From Bradyrhizobium sp. YR681 (GTDB taxonomy: Bacteria; Pseudomonadota; Alphaproteobacteria; Rhizobiales; Xanthobacteraceae): DNA of 64,000 nt. Every line of letters starts with the position of its first letter. The first letter of the stretch is position 1. Made by a program: the position numbers and the translations under genes. Positions 36,155 through 45,106 of the stretch are shown here, one piece after another. The stretch lies in assembly GCF_000282615.1 (NCBI RefSeq), contig NZ_AKIY01000247.1, positions 17,458 to 81,457 on the forward strand, given 5' to 3'. The notes under the pieces are model-generated. The model saw only the letters and a program-made list of their open reading frames with translations. It made no database searches and was not told where the DNA came from.

Positions 36155-36721
36155 ATGGGGAAGGGCCGCCTGTCCCGGGCCGTCATGGCAAGCGTCGTGG
36201 CAGGCGCCACGCTGCTGTCGCTCGTGTTCGCGAGCTGGCCTGCGCGCGCGCAGACGGCGTTCGACCGGCCCGGCGGCGATTATTTCAGTCAGCCGATCAC
36301 GTCAGGGGATCCCGAGGATTGCGCACTGCTCTGCGAACGCGACCGCAAGTGCCGCTCCTGGAGCTTCAGCTATCCCGACATCGACGGCGCCTCGGCGGTG
36401 TGCTGGCTGAAGAACACCGTGCCGGCACGCGTGCCGGGCAGTTGCTGCATCTCCGGTGTGCGCGGTGCCGGCGTGATCGAGCCGCGCATCGAAGGCGTGG
36501 AAACCTCGATCGACCGCCCCGGCGGCGACCTGCGCAATTTCGAGCTCAAGGACGGTGAAGGCGAGGATGCCTGCAAGGCTGCCTGCACCGCCGACAACAA
36601 GTGCCGCGCCTTCACCTATGCCCGCCCCGGCTACACCGGCCGCGAAGCACGCTGCTACCTGAAAAAGGACATCAAGCCGCCGCGCAGGAAAGCTGGGTTT
36701 ACGTCGGGCGTGGTGCGGTAG
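36155..36721 (+). CDS. Exported double PAN/Apple-domain protein
   Basis: A 188-residue protein with a signal peptide (MASVVAGATLLSLVFASWPARAQ) and two tandem PAN/Apple-type domains of about 70 residues. Each begins with a DRPGGD motif (FDRPGGDYFSQP and IDRPGGDLRNFE) and carries the cysteine pattern C-x3-C-x4-KCR. PAN domains bind carbohydrate or protein. Its partner is not evident and nothing nearby explains it. Confidence 0.8.
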   Translation: MGKGRLSRAVMASVVAGATLLSLVFASWPARAQTAFDRPGGDYFSQPITSGDPEDCALLCERDRKCRSWSFSYPDIDGASAVCWLKNTVPARVPGSCCISGVRGAGVIEPRIEGVETSIDRPGGDLRNFELKDGEGEDACKAACTADNKCRAFTYARPGYTGREARCYLKKDIKPPRRKAGFTSGVVR

Positions 36722-36730
36722 GCAAAGTGG

Positions 36731-36816
36731 CGTAGGGTGGGTTAGCGTCAGCGTAACCCACCACTTTCATCGCGGCGCACGAAGAGGCGGATTACGCTTC
36801 GCTAATCCACCCTACG
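36731..36816. repeat. Intergenic palindromic repeat, GTAGGGTGGGT family
   Basis: Third copy of the family at 2675 and 30001, with arms CGTAGGGTGGGTTAGCG and CGCTAATCCACCCTACG. It separates the convergent PAN protein and nucleotidyltransferase genes. Confidence 0.8.
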
Positions 36817-36821
36817 GCATC

Positions 36822-37397
36822 TCACTCCGCCGCAATCACCGTGATCTCCGGCCACAGCGCTTTCCATCGCGCCGCCTTTGCTGCGTAATTCGCCACTGAA
36901 AAATTCAGCGCCCGATTGGGCCGCACGATCAGCGCTGCGACATCGTCGAACCCGTGCGGCGCGTAGACCTCGTAGCCGTCGCCCGCGCGCCTGACCCCGA
37001 CTTGCGTGTTCTCCGTCAGGAAGCGATCGATGCCATCCGTCGAGCGCATCAGCGGCGGATAGGGCAGGCCGTGCTTGTCGGGGTACCACAGGTGCACGCG
37101 GGCCTGATTGCGGATCTCGACCTTGGCGCCGAGATGTCCCAGTTGCGCATGCACGTCGCGGATCACCGCGTCCTCCGCCTCCCATGAGGTATCAGGATCG
37201 AAATAGAAGACGTCGTAGTCGGAGATGCCGTGGTCGATGGCGCGCTGCGTGATCACGTTCCACACGGTCTGCACCAGGCATCCCGCAACCAGCCACGCAT
37301 CCGGCAGCGCGAGGCGATGGAGCTCCTCGACGATCGCGGCATTGACCGGATTGTTCAGCGCCAGCGCGAGGAAGCGATCCCGACCCATCGCGGCCAT
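36822..37397 (-). CDS. Nucleotidyltransferase-family protein (DUF925 type)
   Basis: A 191-residue protein. The acidic motif HGISDYDVFYFDPDTSWEAED matches the catalytic region of the small DUF925 nucleotidyltransferase-like family; the N-terminal LPDAWLVAGCLVQTVWN and the C-terminal DVAALIVRPNRALN also fit. The biochemical role of the family is not established. It is three bases downstream of the YjbR gene on the same strand. Confidence 0.85.
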   Translation of the reverse strand: MAAMGRDRFLALALNNPVNAAIVEELHRLALPDAWLVAGCLVQTVWNVITQRAIDHGISDYDVFYFDPDTSWEAEDAVIRDVHAQLGHLGAKVEIRNQARVHLWYPDKHGLPYPPLMRSTDGIDRFLTENTQVGVRRAGDGYEVYAPHGFDDVAALIVRPNRALNFSVANYAAKAARWKALWPEITVIAAE

Positions 37398-37400
37398 GAC

Positions 37401-37742
37401 CTACAGGTTGGCGTCGAACGCGGCGCGCGCCGCTTTTGAGGCCAATGTGCGCCATCGCCGTCGCAACAACGGCTCGACGACCGCGCGCTTCGCCTTCGAC
37501 AAGTGGATCAGCACCATCGGATAGTCGGCATAGTGATCGGTGAAATAGAAGATCTTGGGTTGGCTCTCGACCAGCATCGCGCGCTCGTCGATGGGAACAT
37601 CAGGCACGACGAGACTGTCACCGTCCTCTTTCAGACGCGCCAGCATCTTCTTGCGGACCTTCAGTGCTGCCGTGCCGTAGGAGGTGCCGTCCTCGACCTC
37701 CGGCCACGTCAGCGCAAATTTTCTGACGTCGTCGAAGGTCAT
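37401..37742 (-). CDS. MmcQ/YjbR-family protein
   Basis: A 113-residue protein of the YjbR fold, which resembles the double-wing DNA-binding fold. MTFDDVRKFALTWPEVEDGT at the N-terminus is typical (F-x-L-x-L-P-x-V/E). Function of the family is unclear. It lies nine bases after the signal peptidase gene and immediately before the nucleotidyltransferase, so the three likely share a transcript. Confidence 0.9.
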   Translation of the reverse strand: MTFDDVRKFALTWPEVEDGTSYGTAALKVRKKMLARLKEDGDSLVVPDVPIDERAMLVESQPKIFYFTDHYADYPMVLIHLSKAKRAVVEPLLRRRWRTLASKAARAAFDANL

Positions 37743-37751
37743 GAGACCTCC

Positions 37752-38528
37752 TCAGTGCACGGCGGTGAAGAATCGCGCGAGCCGGAAACCGGACAGCCAG
37801 GTCCACACCGGCTGGCCGCGCATGCCGAGATCCCAGGAGCCGAGCACGGCATCCGCACGTCCGACCAGATTGTCCACCGGCAACAGGCCAACGCCACCGG
37901 AACGCAGCGGCACGCGGCTGTCGGCGGAGTTGTCCCTGTTATCGCCGAGCACGAAGAGGTGGCCGGCAGGCACCGTCACTTCCTGCGTGTTGTCGAGCGG
38001 GCCGTTGTCGCGCATCTTGAAGATCAGGTGCGAGACGCCGTTGGGCAGCGTCTCGACATAGCGGTAGGCAGGCTCGCTGCCGCCATTGTCGTCCTCGGCC
38101 GCGCCGACGCCATCCGGCTTCAGCTCGGCGGGACGGTCGTTGATGAAGAGCTGGCCCTGGCGCATCTGGATGCGGTCGCCGGGAAGCCCGACGACGCGCT
38201 TGACCCAGGCCTGCGAGCGATCGCCGGGCCAGCGGAACACCACGACATCACCCTGCTTCGGCGTCTCCGCGAACACGCGCCCGGTCTCGGGCAGGTTGAT
38301 CTGGATCGGCAGCGACGAGGTGCCGTAGCCATAGGGGAATTTCGAGGCGAGCAGCGCATCCCCGATCAAGAGCGTCGGCTCCATCGAGCCCGACGGCACG
38401 TAGAACGGCTCGGCGAGCGCGCCCTTGGCGATGAACACGGCGGCGACGATTCCGGCGAGCTGCATCAGCTGGCCAGCCCAGCCGCTGCTCTTCCGCTTGG
38501 GAGCGGCAGTTACCTTCTCAACGCTCAT
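37752..38528 (-). CDS. lepB: Signal peptidase I
   Basis: A 258-residue membrane protease that removes signal peptides from exported proteins. One N-terminal membrane segment (LMQLAGIVAAVFIAKGALA) is followed by the catalytic Ser48 in YVPSGSMEPTLLIGD and the general-base Lys110 in AWVKRVVGLPGD; GDNRDNSADSR is the final conserved box. I chose the ATG at 38528, which overlaps the tldD stop (ATGA); the open frame further upstream is only antisense-like sequence over tldD. Coupling to tldD is unusual, and this may be a second copy besides the usual lepB next to rnc. Confidence 0.95.
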   Translation of the reverse strand: MSVEKVTAAPKRKSSGWAGQLMQLAGIVAAVFIAKGALAEPFYVPSGSMEPTLLIGDALLASKFPYGYGTSSLPIQINLPETGRVFAETPKQGDVVVFRWPGDRSQAWVKRVVGLPGDRIQMRQGQLFINDRPAELKPDGVGAAEDDNGGSEPAYRYVETLPNGVSHLIFKMRDNGPLDNTQEVTVPAGHLFVLGDNRDNSADSRVPLRSGGVGLLPVDNLVGRADAVLGSWDLGMRGQPVWTWLSGFRLARFFTAVH

Positions 38529-39952
38529 GCGCCCGTTCCACCCACCGTAATGCGTTCCATCAGAAGCGACGGCTGGCCGACGCCGACGGGCACGCCCTGG
38601 CCATTCTTGCCGCAGGTGCCGATGCCTGTATCGAGCGCGAGGTCGTTGCCGATCATGCGGATGCGATGCAGATCGGTGGGCCCGTTGCCGATCAGCATGG
38701 CGCCCTTGAGCGGCGCGCCGATCTTGCCGTTCTCGATCTTGTAGGCCTCGGTGCACTGGAAGACGTACTTGCCCGAGGTGATGTCGACCTGGCCGCCGCC
38801 GAAATTCGCGGCGAACACGCCGTTCTTCACCGACGCGAGAATCTCGGCCGGGTCGCGGTCGCCGGCGAGCATGTAGGTGTTGGTCATGCGCGGCATCGGC
38901 ACATGGGCATAGCCCTGGCGGCGGCCGTTGCCGGTCGGCTTCATGTTCATCAGGCGCGCGTTCTGGCGGTCCTGCATGTAGCCGACCAGGATGCCGTCCT
39001 CGATCAGCACGGTGCGGTTGGTCGGCGTGCCCTCGTCGTCGATCGACAGCGAGCCGCGGCGCGAGGCAATGGTGCCGTCGTCCACCACGGTGACGCCCTT
39101 GGCCGCGACCTGCTGGCCCATCAGGCCCGCGAACGCCGAGGTCTTCTTGCGGTTGAAGTCGCCCTCGAGGCCGTGCCCGACCGCTTCATGCAGCATCACG
39201 CCGGGCCAGCCGGCACCGAGCACCACGTCCATTTCGCCGGCGGGGGCCGGAATCGATTCCAGATTGACCAGCGCCTCGCGCAGCGCCCCGTCGGCGGCGT
39301 CGCGCCAGTTCTTGCTCTCGATGAATTCGGCGTAGCCGGCGCGGCCGCCATAGCCCTTGCTGCCGCTCTCCTGGCGGTCGCCCTGACCGGCGACGACGGA
39401 GATGTTGACGCGCACGAGCGGGCGGATGTCGCGATAGCTCTCGCCGTCGGGCCGCAGGATCTCGACGACCTGCCAGGTCGCGCCCAGGCTGACGCTGACC
39501 TGCCGCACCCGCGGATCCTTGTCGCGCAGATAGGCGTCGATCTCGGCGAGCAGCTTGACCTTGGTCTCGAAGCCCGGCGCGTCCAGCGGATTTTCGTCGC
39601 CATAGAGCCGCACATTGGTGTGGGGGGGCGGGGCCGCAAAGCTGCCGGAATAGCCGCCGCGCACCGCCGAGACCGCGTCGGCGGCGCGAATCAGCGCCGG
39701 CACCGACACGTCGGAGGAATGCGCATAGCCGACCGCGTCGTCCTTGACGGCGCGCAGGCCAAACCCCTGCGAGGTGTCGTAGGTCGCCTGCTTCAGCCGC
39801 CCATTGTCGAACATCAGCGCTTCGGTCTGGCTGTATTCCAGGAACAGCTCGCCGTCGTCGGCGCCGGCAAGCCCGCGCGCGACCTCGTTGCGAACCTGGT
39901 CGCGGTCGAGATTGGCACGGTCGAGCAGGGAGGTTGTGGCGGGGTTGGTCAT
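38525..39952 (-). CDS. tldD: TldD metalloprotease
   Basis: A 475-residue protein, the catalytic partner of TldE/PmbA in the heterodimeric protease that degrades unfolded peptides and matures microcin B17 and PQQ-like peptides elsewhere. The zinc-binding motif is HEAVGH at residues 255-260 (His255, Glu256, His259 region), followed by the usual GLEGDFNRKKTSAFAG. The length is normal for the family. No tldE is in the window. It overlaps lepB by four bases. Confidence 0.96.
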   Translation of the reverse strand: MTNPATTSLLDRANLDRDQVRNEVARGLAGADDGELFLEYSQTEALMFDNGRLKQATYDTSQGFGLRAVKDDAVGYAHSSDVSVPALIRAADAVSAVRGGYSGSFAAPPPHTNVRLYGDENPLDAPGFETKVKLLAEIDAYLRDKDPRVRQVSVSLGATWQVVEILRPDGESYRDIRPLVRVNISVVAGQGDRQESGSKGYGGRAGYAEFIESKNWRDAADGALREALVNLESIPAPAGEMDVVLGAGWPGVMLHEAVGHGLEGDFNRKKTSAFAGLMGQQVAAKGVTVVDDGTIASRRGSLSIDDEGTPTNRTVLIEDGILVGYMQDRQNARLMNMKPTGNGRRQGYAHVPMPRMTNTYMLAGDRDPAEILASVKNGVFAANFGGGQVDITSGKYVFQCTEAYKIENGKIGAPLKGAMLIGNGPTDLHRIRMIGNDLALDTGIGTCGKNGQGVPVGVGQPSLLMERITVGGTGA

Positions 39953-40041
39953 CGATCACCCATTGTCTTGGAGATGTCAGGCAAGATAATGGCTTCGCGG
40001 CCGTTCGGCGAGGGGCCGTTCGGACACATTACCGAAACGAC

Positions 40042-40530
40042 ATGATTGAAATCATTGCAATATCCGAAGCGCATGTCGAAAGCTTCCACCGGGCGCTGGA
40101 TACGGTCGCGCGGGAGCGGCGCTATCTCGCTTTCCTGGAGGCGCCGCCGCTCGCGGCGACGCGCAGCTTCGTCCTCGACATGATCGCGCAACGCAATCCG
40201 CAATTTGTCGCCCTTTCCGGCGGGGACGTCGTCGGCTGGTGCGATGTTCAGCGGCTGTCGCGCCCAATTCACGCCCATGGCGGCATCCTCGGTATGGGCC
40301 TTTTGCAGCCATTTCGCGGCCAGGGTCTGGGGACCCGGCTGATACGGCACACCCTCGACGCCGCGCGCGCCGCAGGCATGTCGAGGGTCGAGCTGTCCGT
40401 CCACGAGAACAACGCGAATGCGATCGCGCTCTATAAAAAGGTCGGCTTCGTCATCGAGGGCTTGCAGCGCAACGCCAACAAGATCGACGGTGTGTACGGG
40501 AATGTGATCCTGATGGCGCTGTTGTTTTAG
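40042..40530 (+). CDS. GNAT-family N-acetyltransferase
   Basis: A 162-residue GNAT enzyme. The acetyl-CoA-binding loop is visible in LLQPFRGQGLGTRLIRHTLDAA (Q/R-x-x-G-x-G/A) and the downstream VELSVHENNANAIALYKKVGFVIEG fits motif B. The substrate is unknown. I chose the ATG at 40042; the open frame to 39934 runs over the tldD start. It is divergent from tldD. Confidence 0.88.
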   Translation: MIEIIAISEAHVESFHRALDTVARERRYLAFLEAPPLAATRSFVLDMIAQRNPQFVALSGGDVVGWCDVQRLSRPIHAHGGILGMGLLQPFRGQGLGTRLIRHTLDAARAAGMSRVELSVHENNANAIALYKKVGFVIEGLQRNANKIDGVYGNVILMALLF

Positions 40531-40539
40531 CGGGTCGGC

Positions 40540-41085
40540 CTACGGCAGCTTGTCATACCCCTCGCCGAGCCCGTTCAGGCTGAGCGGAAAGCCAATCCCC
40601 TCTTCCGGCGTCTCGAAGATGATGAAGGTGGCGGTCTTGGCGGTGCGGAGCTGGCCGAGCAGCTTGTCGTCCATGACGACCTCGGCGACGCAGCCATTGG
40701 GCAGGCAGCGGACGAAGCCGGCGCGGCCGACGTCCTGGTTGTCGAGCTTGAGGCCGAGGCCGGAGGGCAGCAGGACGCCGAGCGGGGCGACCACGCGCAT
40801 CAGGCGGCTCTTCTGGTCGGCGGTCTTGAGCACGATCACGGTCAGGCCGGCATTGGAGCGGTCTTCCGCCACCACGCTCTGGATCAGGGCGCATTGCTCG
40901 GTCTGGGCGCCGGGAGGGGTGTCGCAGCGAATTTGCCAGTCGCCATGAACGGAGCGCACCGCGCCCTGCGCATGGGCGAGTCCCGGTAGCGCCGTGACGA
41001 TGGCCGCCGCCAGCAGGGCCACCAGCGTCGTGAGGCCGCCAGCCTGCCTTTTAGCCCGCCTTGCCATGCCTCTCGAAAACCCCAT
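40540..41085 (-). CDS. Invasion-associated locus B (IalB)-family exported protein
   Basis: A 181-residue protein with a basic N-terminus, a signal peptide (LVALLAAAIVTALPGLAHAQ) and an IalB domain (HGDWQIRCDT, CALIQSVVAEDRSNAGLTVIVLK, CLPNGCVAEVVMDD). The cysteine pattern is that of the family. IalB-like proteins are periplasmic, and their molecular role is unknown; the name comes from Bartonella. The ATG at 41085 was chosen because it places a signal peptide at the N-terminus; the frame extends to 41286. Confidence 0.9.
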   Translation of the reverse strand: MGFSRGMARRAKRQAGGLTTLVALLAAAIVTALPGLAHAQGAVRSVHGDWQIRCDTPPGAQTEQCALIQSVVAEDRSNAGLTVIVLKTADQKSRLMRVVAPLGVLLPSGLGLKLDNQDVGRAGFVRCLPNGCVAEVVMDDKLLGQLRTAKTATFIIFETPEEGIGFPLSLNGLGEGYDKLP

Positions 41086-41544
41086 CGGGTCGGTCCCTCT
41101 GCTCGCCTGGGTCGCTCGCCCCTGGTGGACTAATCCGGCGGACTGATACGGGAATGACGGCGTCTTGAAGGCGATTCGCAAGCAAATTCCGCGCCGCCCA
41201 CGCCGCCTTCGCCCGCACGAATCAGGTTCCTGTGCGGCTGTCCGCCAGTGCCTACCGCGGGCAATTCCGCTGTCAAGCGGCGGCATCCCGGGAAACGGTA
41301 TTTTTGTCTGATCTTACTAGGAAATATCTTGCGGGTGATGGCTGACCGACCGGGCTCAAGACTGCATTGCGATAGATCAAGAATTATGGTTTGAGAGGCT
41401 TGATTTCGGCGCTCTTACGATCTGGCCCCAATTCCTCTTAGAGGTATTCTTGCGTGGCGGTTTGTCGGACGGACGGATCGAATAAGCGTTTCCCAAAAAT
41501 AGGGGAATGCACTTGGGGTGATTTCGTAAGGGGAGCGCGACGGC
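41086..41544. other. Long intergenic region upstream of coxB
   Basis: This 459-base stretch between the divergent IalB and coxB genes holds no supported gene. The half nearest coxB is lower in GC and carries a possible FixK/FNR-type box at 41367-41380, and AAGGGGAG lies just before the coxB ATG. It must hold the cox operon promoter. Confidence 0.6.
41367..41380. promoter_or_regulatory. Candidate FixK/FNR-type box upstream of coxB
   Basis: TTGCGATAGATCAA fits TTG[A/C]-N6-[T/G]CAA, the FixK2 consensus known from Bradyrhizobium. It lies 165 bases before the coxB ATG. A chance match is possible because only one side is the perfect half-site. Confidence 0.45.
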
Positions 41545-42384
41545 ATGAGGATGTCGATGGGCCAGGTGGGCCGGCACTTGCTGGGATTGGCCGTGGCGGG
41601 TCTGACGCTGGCGACGAGCGGTGCGGCATTCGCCGAGCTCGGGCAGCCGAAACCGTGGGAATGGACGCTTCAGGAATCCGGTTCCCCGGTGATGGACAAC
41701 ATCGTCTGGTTCCACAATTTCCTGTTCGTGCTGATTACCGTGATCACGCTGTTCGTTCTGGCGTTGCTGGTGATCGTGGTCATGAAGTTCAACGCGAAGG
41801 CCAATCCGGTACCGTCGCGGACCACCCACAACACGCTGATCGAGGTGGCATGGACGCTGGTTCCGGTGCTGATCCTGGTTGGTATCTCGGTGCCGTCGTT
41901 CCGCCTGCTGTTCCTTGAGCTCGACGTGCCGAAGGCGGATCTGACCATCAAGGCCACCGGCAAGCAGTGGTATTGGTCCTATGCCTATCCTGACAACGGC
42001 AAGTTCGAGTTCGACTCGCTGATGGCCCAGGACAAGCAGCCCCGCCTGCTCGGCGTCGACAACGAGATGGTCGTGCCGGTCAACAAGGTGATTCGTGTCC
42101 AGGTCACCGGTGCCGACGTCATCCACGCCTTCGCGCTGCCGGCTTTCGGCGTCAAGATCGATGCCATTCCGGGGCGGCTGAACGAGACCTGGTTCAAGGC
42201 CACCAAGGTCGGCATGTTCTACGGCCAGTGCTCGGAGCTGTGCGGCAAGGACCACGCCTTCATGCCGATCGCGATTCGCGTCGTGGAGGACAACGAGTTC
42301 GCCTCCTGGGTCGAGACGGCGAAGAAGAAATATGCGAGCGGCGGCACCAGCACTTTCGCCTCCGCGGCCGGCCCGACGCAATAA
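41545..42384 (+). CDS. coxB: Cytochrome c oxidase subunit II (aa3 type)
   Basis: A 279-residue subunit that takes electrons from cytochrome c at the CuA centre. A signal peptide (LAVAGLTLATSGAAFAE) is followed by two membrane segments and a periplasmic cupredoxin domain. The CuA ligands are visible as Cys229 and Cys233 with His237 and Met240 in CSELCGKDHAFMP, with the earlier His in DVIHAFALPAFG. No heme c motif is present, so this is the aa3 not caa3 type. It heads the operon coxB-coxA-ctaB-coxF-ctaG-coxC. Confidence 0.97.
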   Translation: MRMSMGQVGRHLLGLAVAGLTLATSGAAFAELGQPKPWEWTLQESGSPVMDNIVWFHNFLFVLITVITLFVLALLVIVVMKFNAKANPVPSRTTHNTLIEVAWTLVPVLILVGISVPSFRLLFLELDVPKADLTIKATGKQWYWSYAYPDNGKFEFDSLMAQDKQPRLLGVDNEMVVPVNKVIRVQVTGADVIHAFALPAFGVKIDAIPGRLNETWFKATKVGMFYGQCSELCGKDHAFMPIAIRVVEDNEFASWVETAKKKYASGGTSTFASAAGPTQ

Positions 42385-42472
42385 GCGCCGGGGCACGGCT
42401 CGAGGGGACTGAAAGCGACATAAAGGGCGGGACCTCCGAAGGTCCGAACGGGACGCAAGGCAGGATTTGAAA

Positions 42473-44101
42473 ATGGCAACGAGCGCAGCGGCACACGGCG
42501 ATCACGCGCAAGACCACGGACATGACCACGAGCACGCTCATCCCACCGGATGGCGCCGCTACGTCTATTCGACCAACCACAAGGACATCGGCACGATGTA
42601 CCTGATCTTCGCGGTCATCGCCGGCGTCATCGGCGCCGCGATGTCGATCGCGATCCGTGCCGAGCTGATGTATCCGGGCGTGCAGATCTTCCACGAGACG
42701 CACACCTACAATGTGTTCGTGACCTCTCACGGCCTGATCATGATCTTCTTCATGGTCATGCCCGCGATGATCGGCGGCTTCGGCAACTGGTTCGTGCCGC
42801 TGATGATCGGCGCGCCCGACATGGCGTTCCCGCGCATGAACAACATCTCGTTCTGGCTGCTGCCGGCCTCCTTCGCCCTGCTGCTGATGTCGACCTTCGT
42901 CGAGGGCGAGCCGGGTGCCAACGGCGTCGGCGCCGGCTGGACCATGTATGTGCCGCTGTCGAGCTCCGGCCACCCGGGCCCGGCCGTCGACTTCGCGATC
43001 CTGTCGCTGCATCTGGCGGGCGCCTCGTCGATCCTCGGCGCCATCAACTTCATCACCACCATCTTCAACATGCGCGCGCCGGGCATGACCCTGCACAAGA
43101 TGCCGCTGTTCGTGTGGTCGATCCTGGTGACGGTGTTCCTGCTGCTGTTGTCGCTGCCGGTGCTCGCCGGTGCGATCACCATGCTGCTCACCGACCGCAA
43201 TTTCCACACGACGTTCTTCGCACCCGACGGCGGCGGCGACCCCGTGCTGTTCCAGCATCTGTTCTGGTTCTTCGGCCATCCCGAGGTGTACATCCTGATC
43301 CTGCCCGCCTTCGGCATGATCAGCCAGATCGTCTCGACCTTCTCGCGCAAGCCCGTGTTCGGCTATCTCGGCATGGCCTACGCCATGGTCGCGATCGGCG
43401 GCATCGGCTTCGTGGTCTGGGCGCACCACATGTACACGGTCGGCATGTCCTCGGCGACGCAGGCCTATTTCGTCGCCGCGACGATGGTGATCGCGGTTCC
43501 GACCGGCGTGAAGATCTTCTCGTGGATCGCCACGATGTGGGGCGGCTCGATCGAATTCCGCGCCCCGATGATCTGGGCGGTGGGCTTCATCTTCCTGTTC
43601 ACGGTCGGTGGCGTCACCGGTGTCGTGCTCGCGAATGCGGGCGTCGACCGCGTGCTGCAAGAGACCTACTACGTCGTCGCGCACTTCCACTACGTGCTGT
43701 CGCTCGGTGCGGTGTTCGGGATCTTCGCCGGCTGGTACTACTGGTTCCCGAAGATGTCGGGCTACATGTACAACGAGACGCTGGCGAAGGCGCATTTCTG
43801 GGTCACCTTCATCGGCGTGAACCTGGTGTTCTTCCCGCAGCACTTCCTCGGCCTGTCGGGCATGCCGCGCCGCTACGTCGACTATCCCGACGCGTTCGCG
43901 GGCTGGAACCTGGTTTCCTCGGTCGGCTCCTACATCTCCGGCTTCGGCGTGCTGATCTTCCTCTACTGCGTGCTCGACGCCTTCATGAAGAAGGTGCCGG
44001 CGGGCGATAATCCCTGGGGTGCAGGCGCGACCACGCTGGAGTGGACGCTGCCCTCGCCGCCGCCCTTCCATCAGTTCGAAGTGCTGCCCCGCGTGCAGTA
44101 A
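42473..44101 (+). CDS. coxA: Cytochrome c oxidase subunit I (aa3 type)
   Basis: A 542-residue catalytic subunit with twelve membrane segments that carries heme a and the heme a3-CuB centre. A His-rich N-terminal tail (HGDHAQDHGHDHEHAHP) precedes the family core, which has HPEVYILILPAFG (the CuB His and the His-Tyr cross-link), WAHHMYTVGM, and VVAHFHYVLSLG (heme a3 and heme a ligands). I chose the ATG at 42473; a TTG lies two codons upstream. Confidence 0.98.
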   Translation: MATSAAAHGDHAQDHGHDHEHAHPTGWRRYVYSTNHKDIGTMYLIFAVIAGVIGAAMSIAIRAELMYPGVQIFHETHTYNVFVTSHGLIMIFFMVMPAMIGGFGNWFVPLMIGAPDMAFPRMNNISFWLLPASFALLLMSTFVEGEPGANGVGAGWTMYVPLSSSGHPGPAVDFAILSLHLAGASSILGAINFITTIFNMRAPGMTLHKMPLFVWSILVTVFLLLLSLPVLAGAITMLLTDRNFHTTFFAPDGGGDPVLFQHLFWFFGHPEVYILILPAFGMISQIVSTFSRKPVFGYLGMAYAMVAIGGIGFVVWAHHMYTVGMSSATQAYFVAATMVIAVPTGVKIFSWIATMWGGSIEFRAPMIWAVGFIFLFTVGGVTGVVLANAGVDRVLQETYYVVAHFHYVLSLGAVFGIFAGWYYWFPKMSGYMYNETLAKAHFWVTFIGVNLVFFPQHFLGLSGMPRRYVDYPDAFAGWNLVSSVGSYISGFGVLIFLYCVLDAFMKKVPAGDNPWGAGATTLEWTLPSPPPFHQFEVLPRVQ

Positions 44102-44161
44102 TCGACCTCCCGCGGCGCCCGTGACGGGCGCCGCGACTCTATAAAGAAGCGAGTTGAATTC

Positions 44162-45106
44162 GTGTCCGTGCTCGACCAGAACGCCATCGACATCAATCCC
44201 CGCATCTCCGAAGCGGAGGTTGGCGACTATCTCGCGCTGCTGAAGCCGCGGGTGATGTCGCTGGTGATCTTCACCGCGCTGGTCGGGATGGCGATGGCGC
44301 CCGGGCATTTCCACCCCGTGCTGGCGATCACCTCGCTGCTCTGCATCGCCGTCGGCGCCGGCGCCTCCGGGGCGCTCAACATGGCGCTCGAAGGCGACAT
44401 CGACTCCAAGATGTCGCGCACGGCGAACCGGCCGATCCCGCGCGGCCGCATCACGCGCGGCGAGGCGATGGCGTTCGGGCTGACGCTGTCCTTCTTCTCG
44501 GTGATGACGCTCGGCATCCTCGTCAACTGGATCGCCGGCGCGCTGCTCGCCTTCACCATCTTCTTCTACGTCGTGATCTACACGATGGGCCTGAAGCGCT
44601 GGACCGCGCAGAACATCGTAATCGGCGGCGCCGCCGGTGCGCTGCCGCCGGTGGTGGCCTGGGCCGCGGTCACGGGCACGGTCGATGTCGAGCCGCTGCT
44701 GCTGTTCGCCATCATTTTCTTCTGGACCCCGCCGCATTTCTGGGCGCTGGCGCTGTTCCGCTCCGACGATTACGCCCGCGCCGGCATCCCGATGCTGCCC
44801 AATGTCGCCGGTCCCGACGCGACGCGCCTCCAGATCCTGCTCTACACCGTCGTGTTGATCGCGGTGGCAGCCGCGCCCTGGGCGCTCGGCTATTTCGACG
44901 CCATCTACGGCGTGGTCTCGCTGATCCTCGGCGCCGGCATGCTGGTGCTCGCGATCAACGTCTATCTGCGCCGCGAGCGAGCTGCGTCGCTGCGCGCGAC
45001 CCGAAAGCTGTTCGCCTTCTCGATCCTGTATCTGTTCGCGCTGTTCGCGACCCTGCTGGCCGAGGTCGTGTTCCGGGCGCTTGCTCCGATGGTTGGGGGC
45101 GCATGA
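44162..45106 (+). CDS. ctaB: Protoheme IX farnesyltransferase (heme O synthase)
   Basis: A 314-residue polytopic enzyme that converts heme b to heme O, the precursor of heme a. The two Asp-rich prenyl-diphosphate binding regions are visible as NMALEGDIDSKMSRTANRPIP and WTPPHFWALALFRSDDY. It starts with GTG. Its stop overlaps the start of coxF by four bases (45103-45106), so translation is coupled. Confidence 0.97.
   Translation: MSVLDQNAIDINPRISEAEVGDYLALLKPRVMSLVIFTALVGMAMAPGHFHPVLAITSLLCIAVGAGASGALNMALEGDIDSKMSRTANRPIPRGRITRGEAMAFGLTLSFFSVMTLGILVNWIAGALLAFTIFFYVVIYTMGLKRWTAQNIVIGGAAGALPPVVAWAAVTGTVDVEPLLLFAIIFFWTPPHFWALALFRSDDYARAGIPMLPNVAGPDATRLQILLYTVVLIAVAAAPWALGYFDAIYGVVSLILGAGMLVLAINVYLRRERAASLRATRKLFAFSILYLFALFATLLAEVVFRALAPMVGGA

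Noticed and set aside
40046..40062. TTGAAATCATTGCAA as a FixK/FNR box
   Set aside because: Spacing between half-sites is one base too long and it lies inside the GNAT coding region.
42260..44737. Open frame of 825 codons on the minus strand over coxA and ctaB
   Set aside because: Antisense shadow of strongly conserved oxidase genes.
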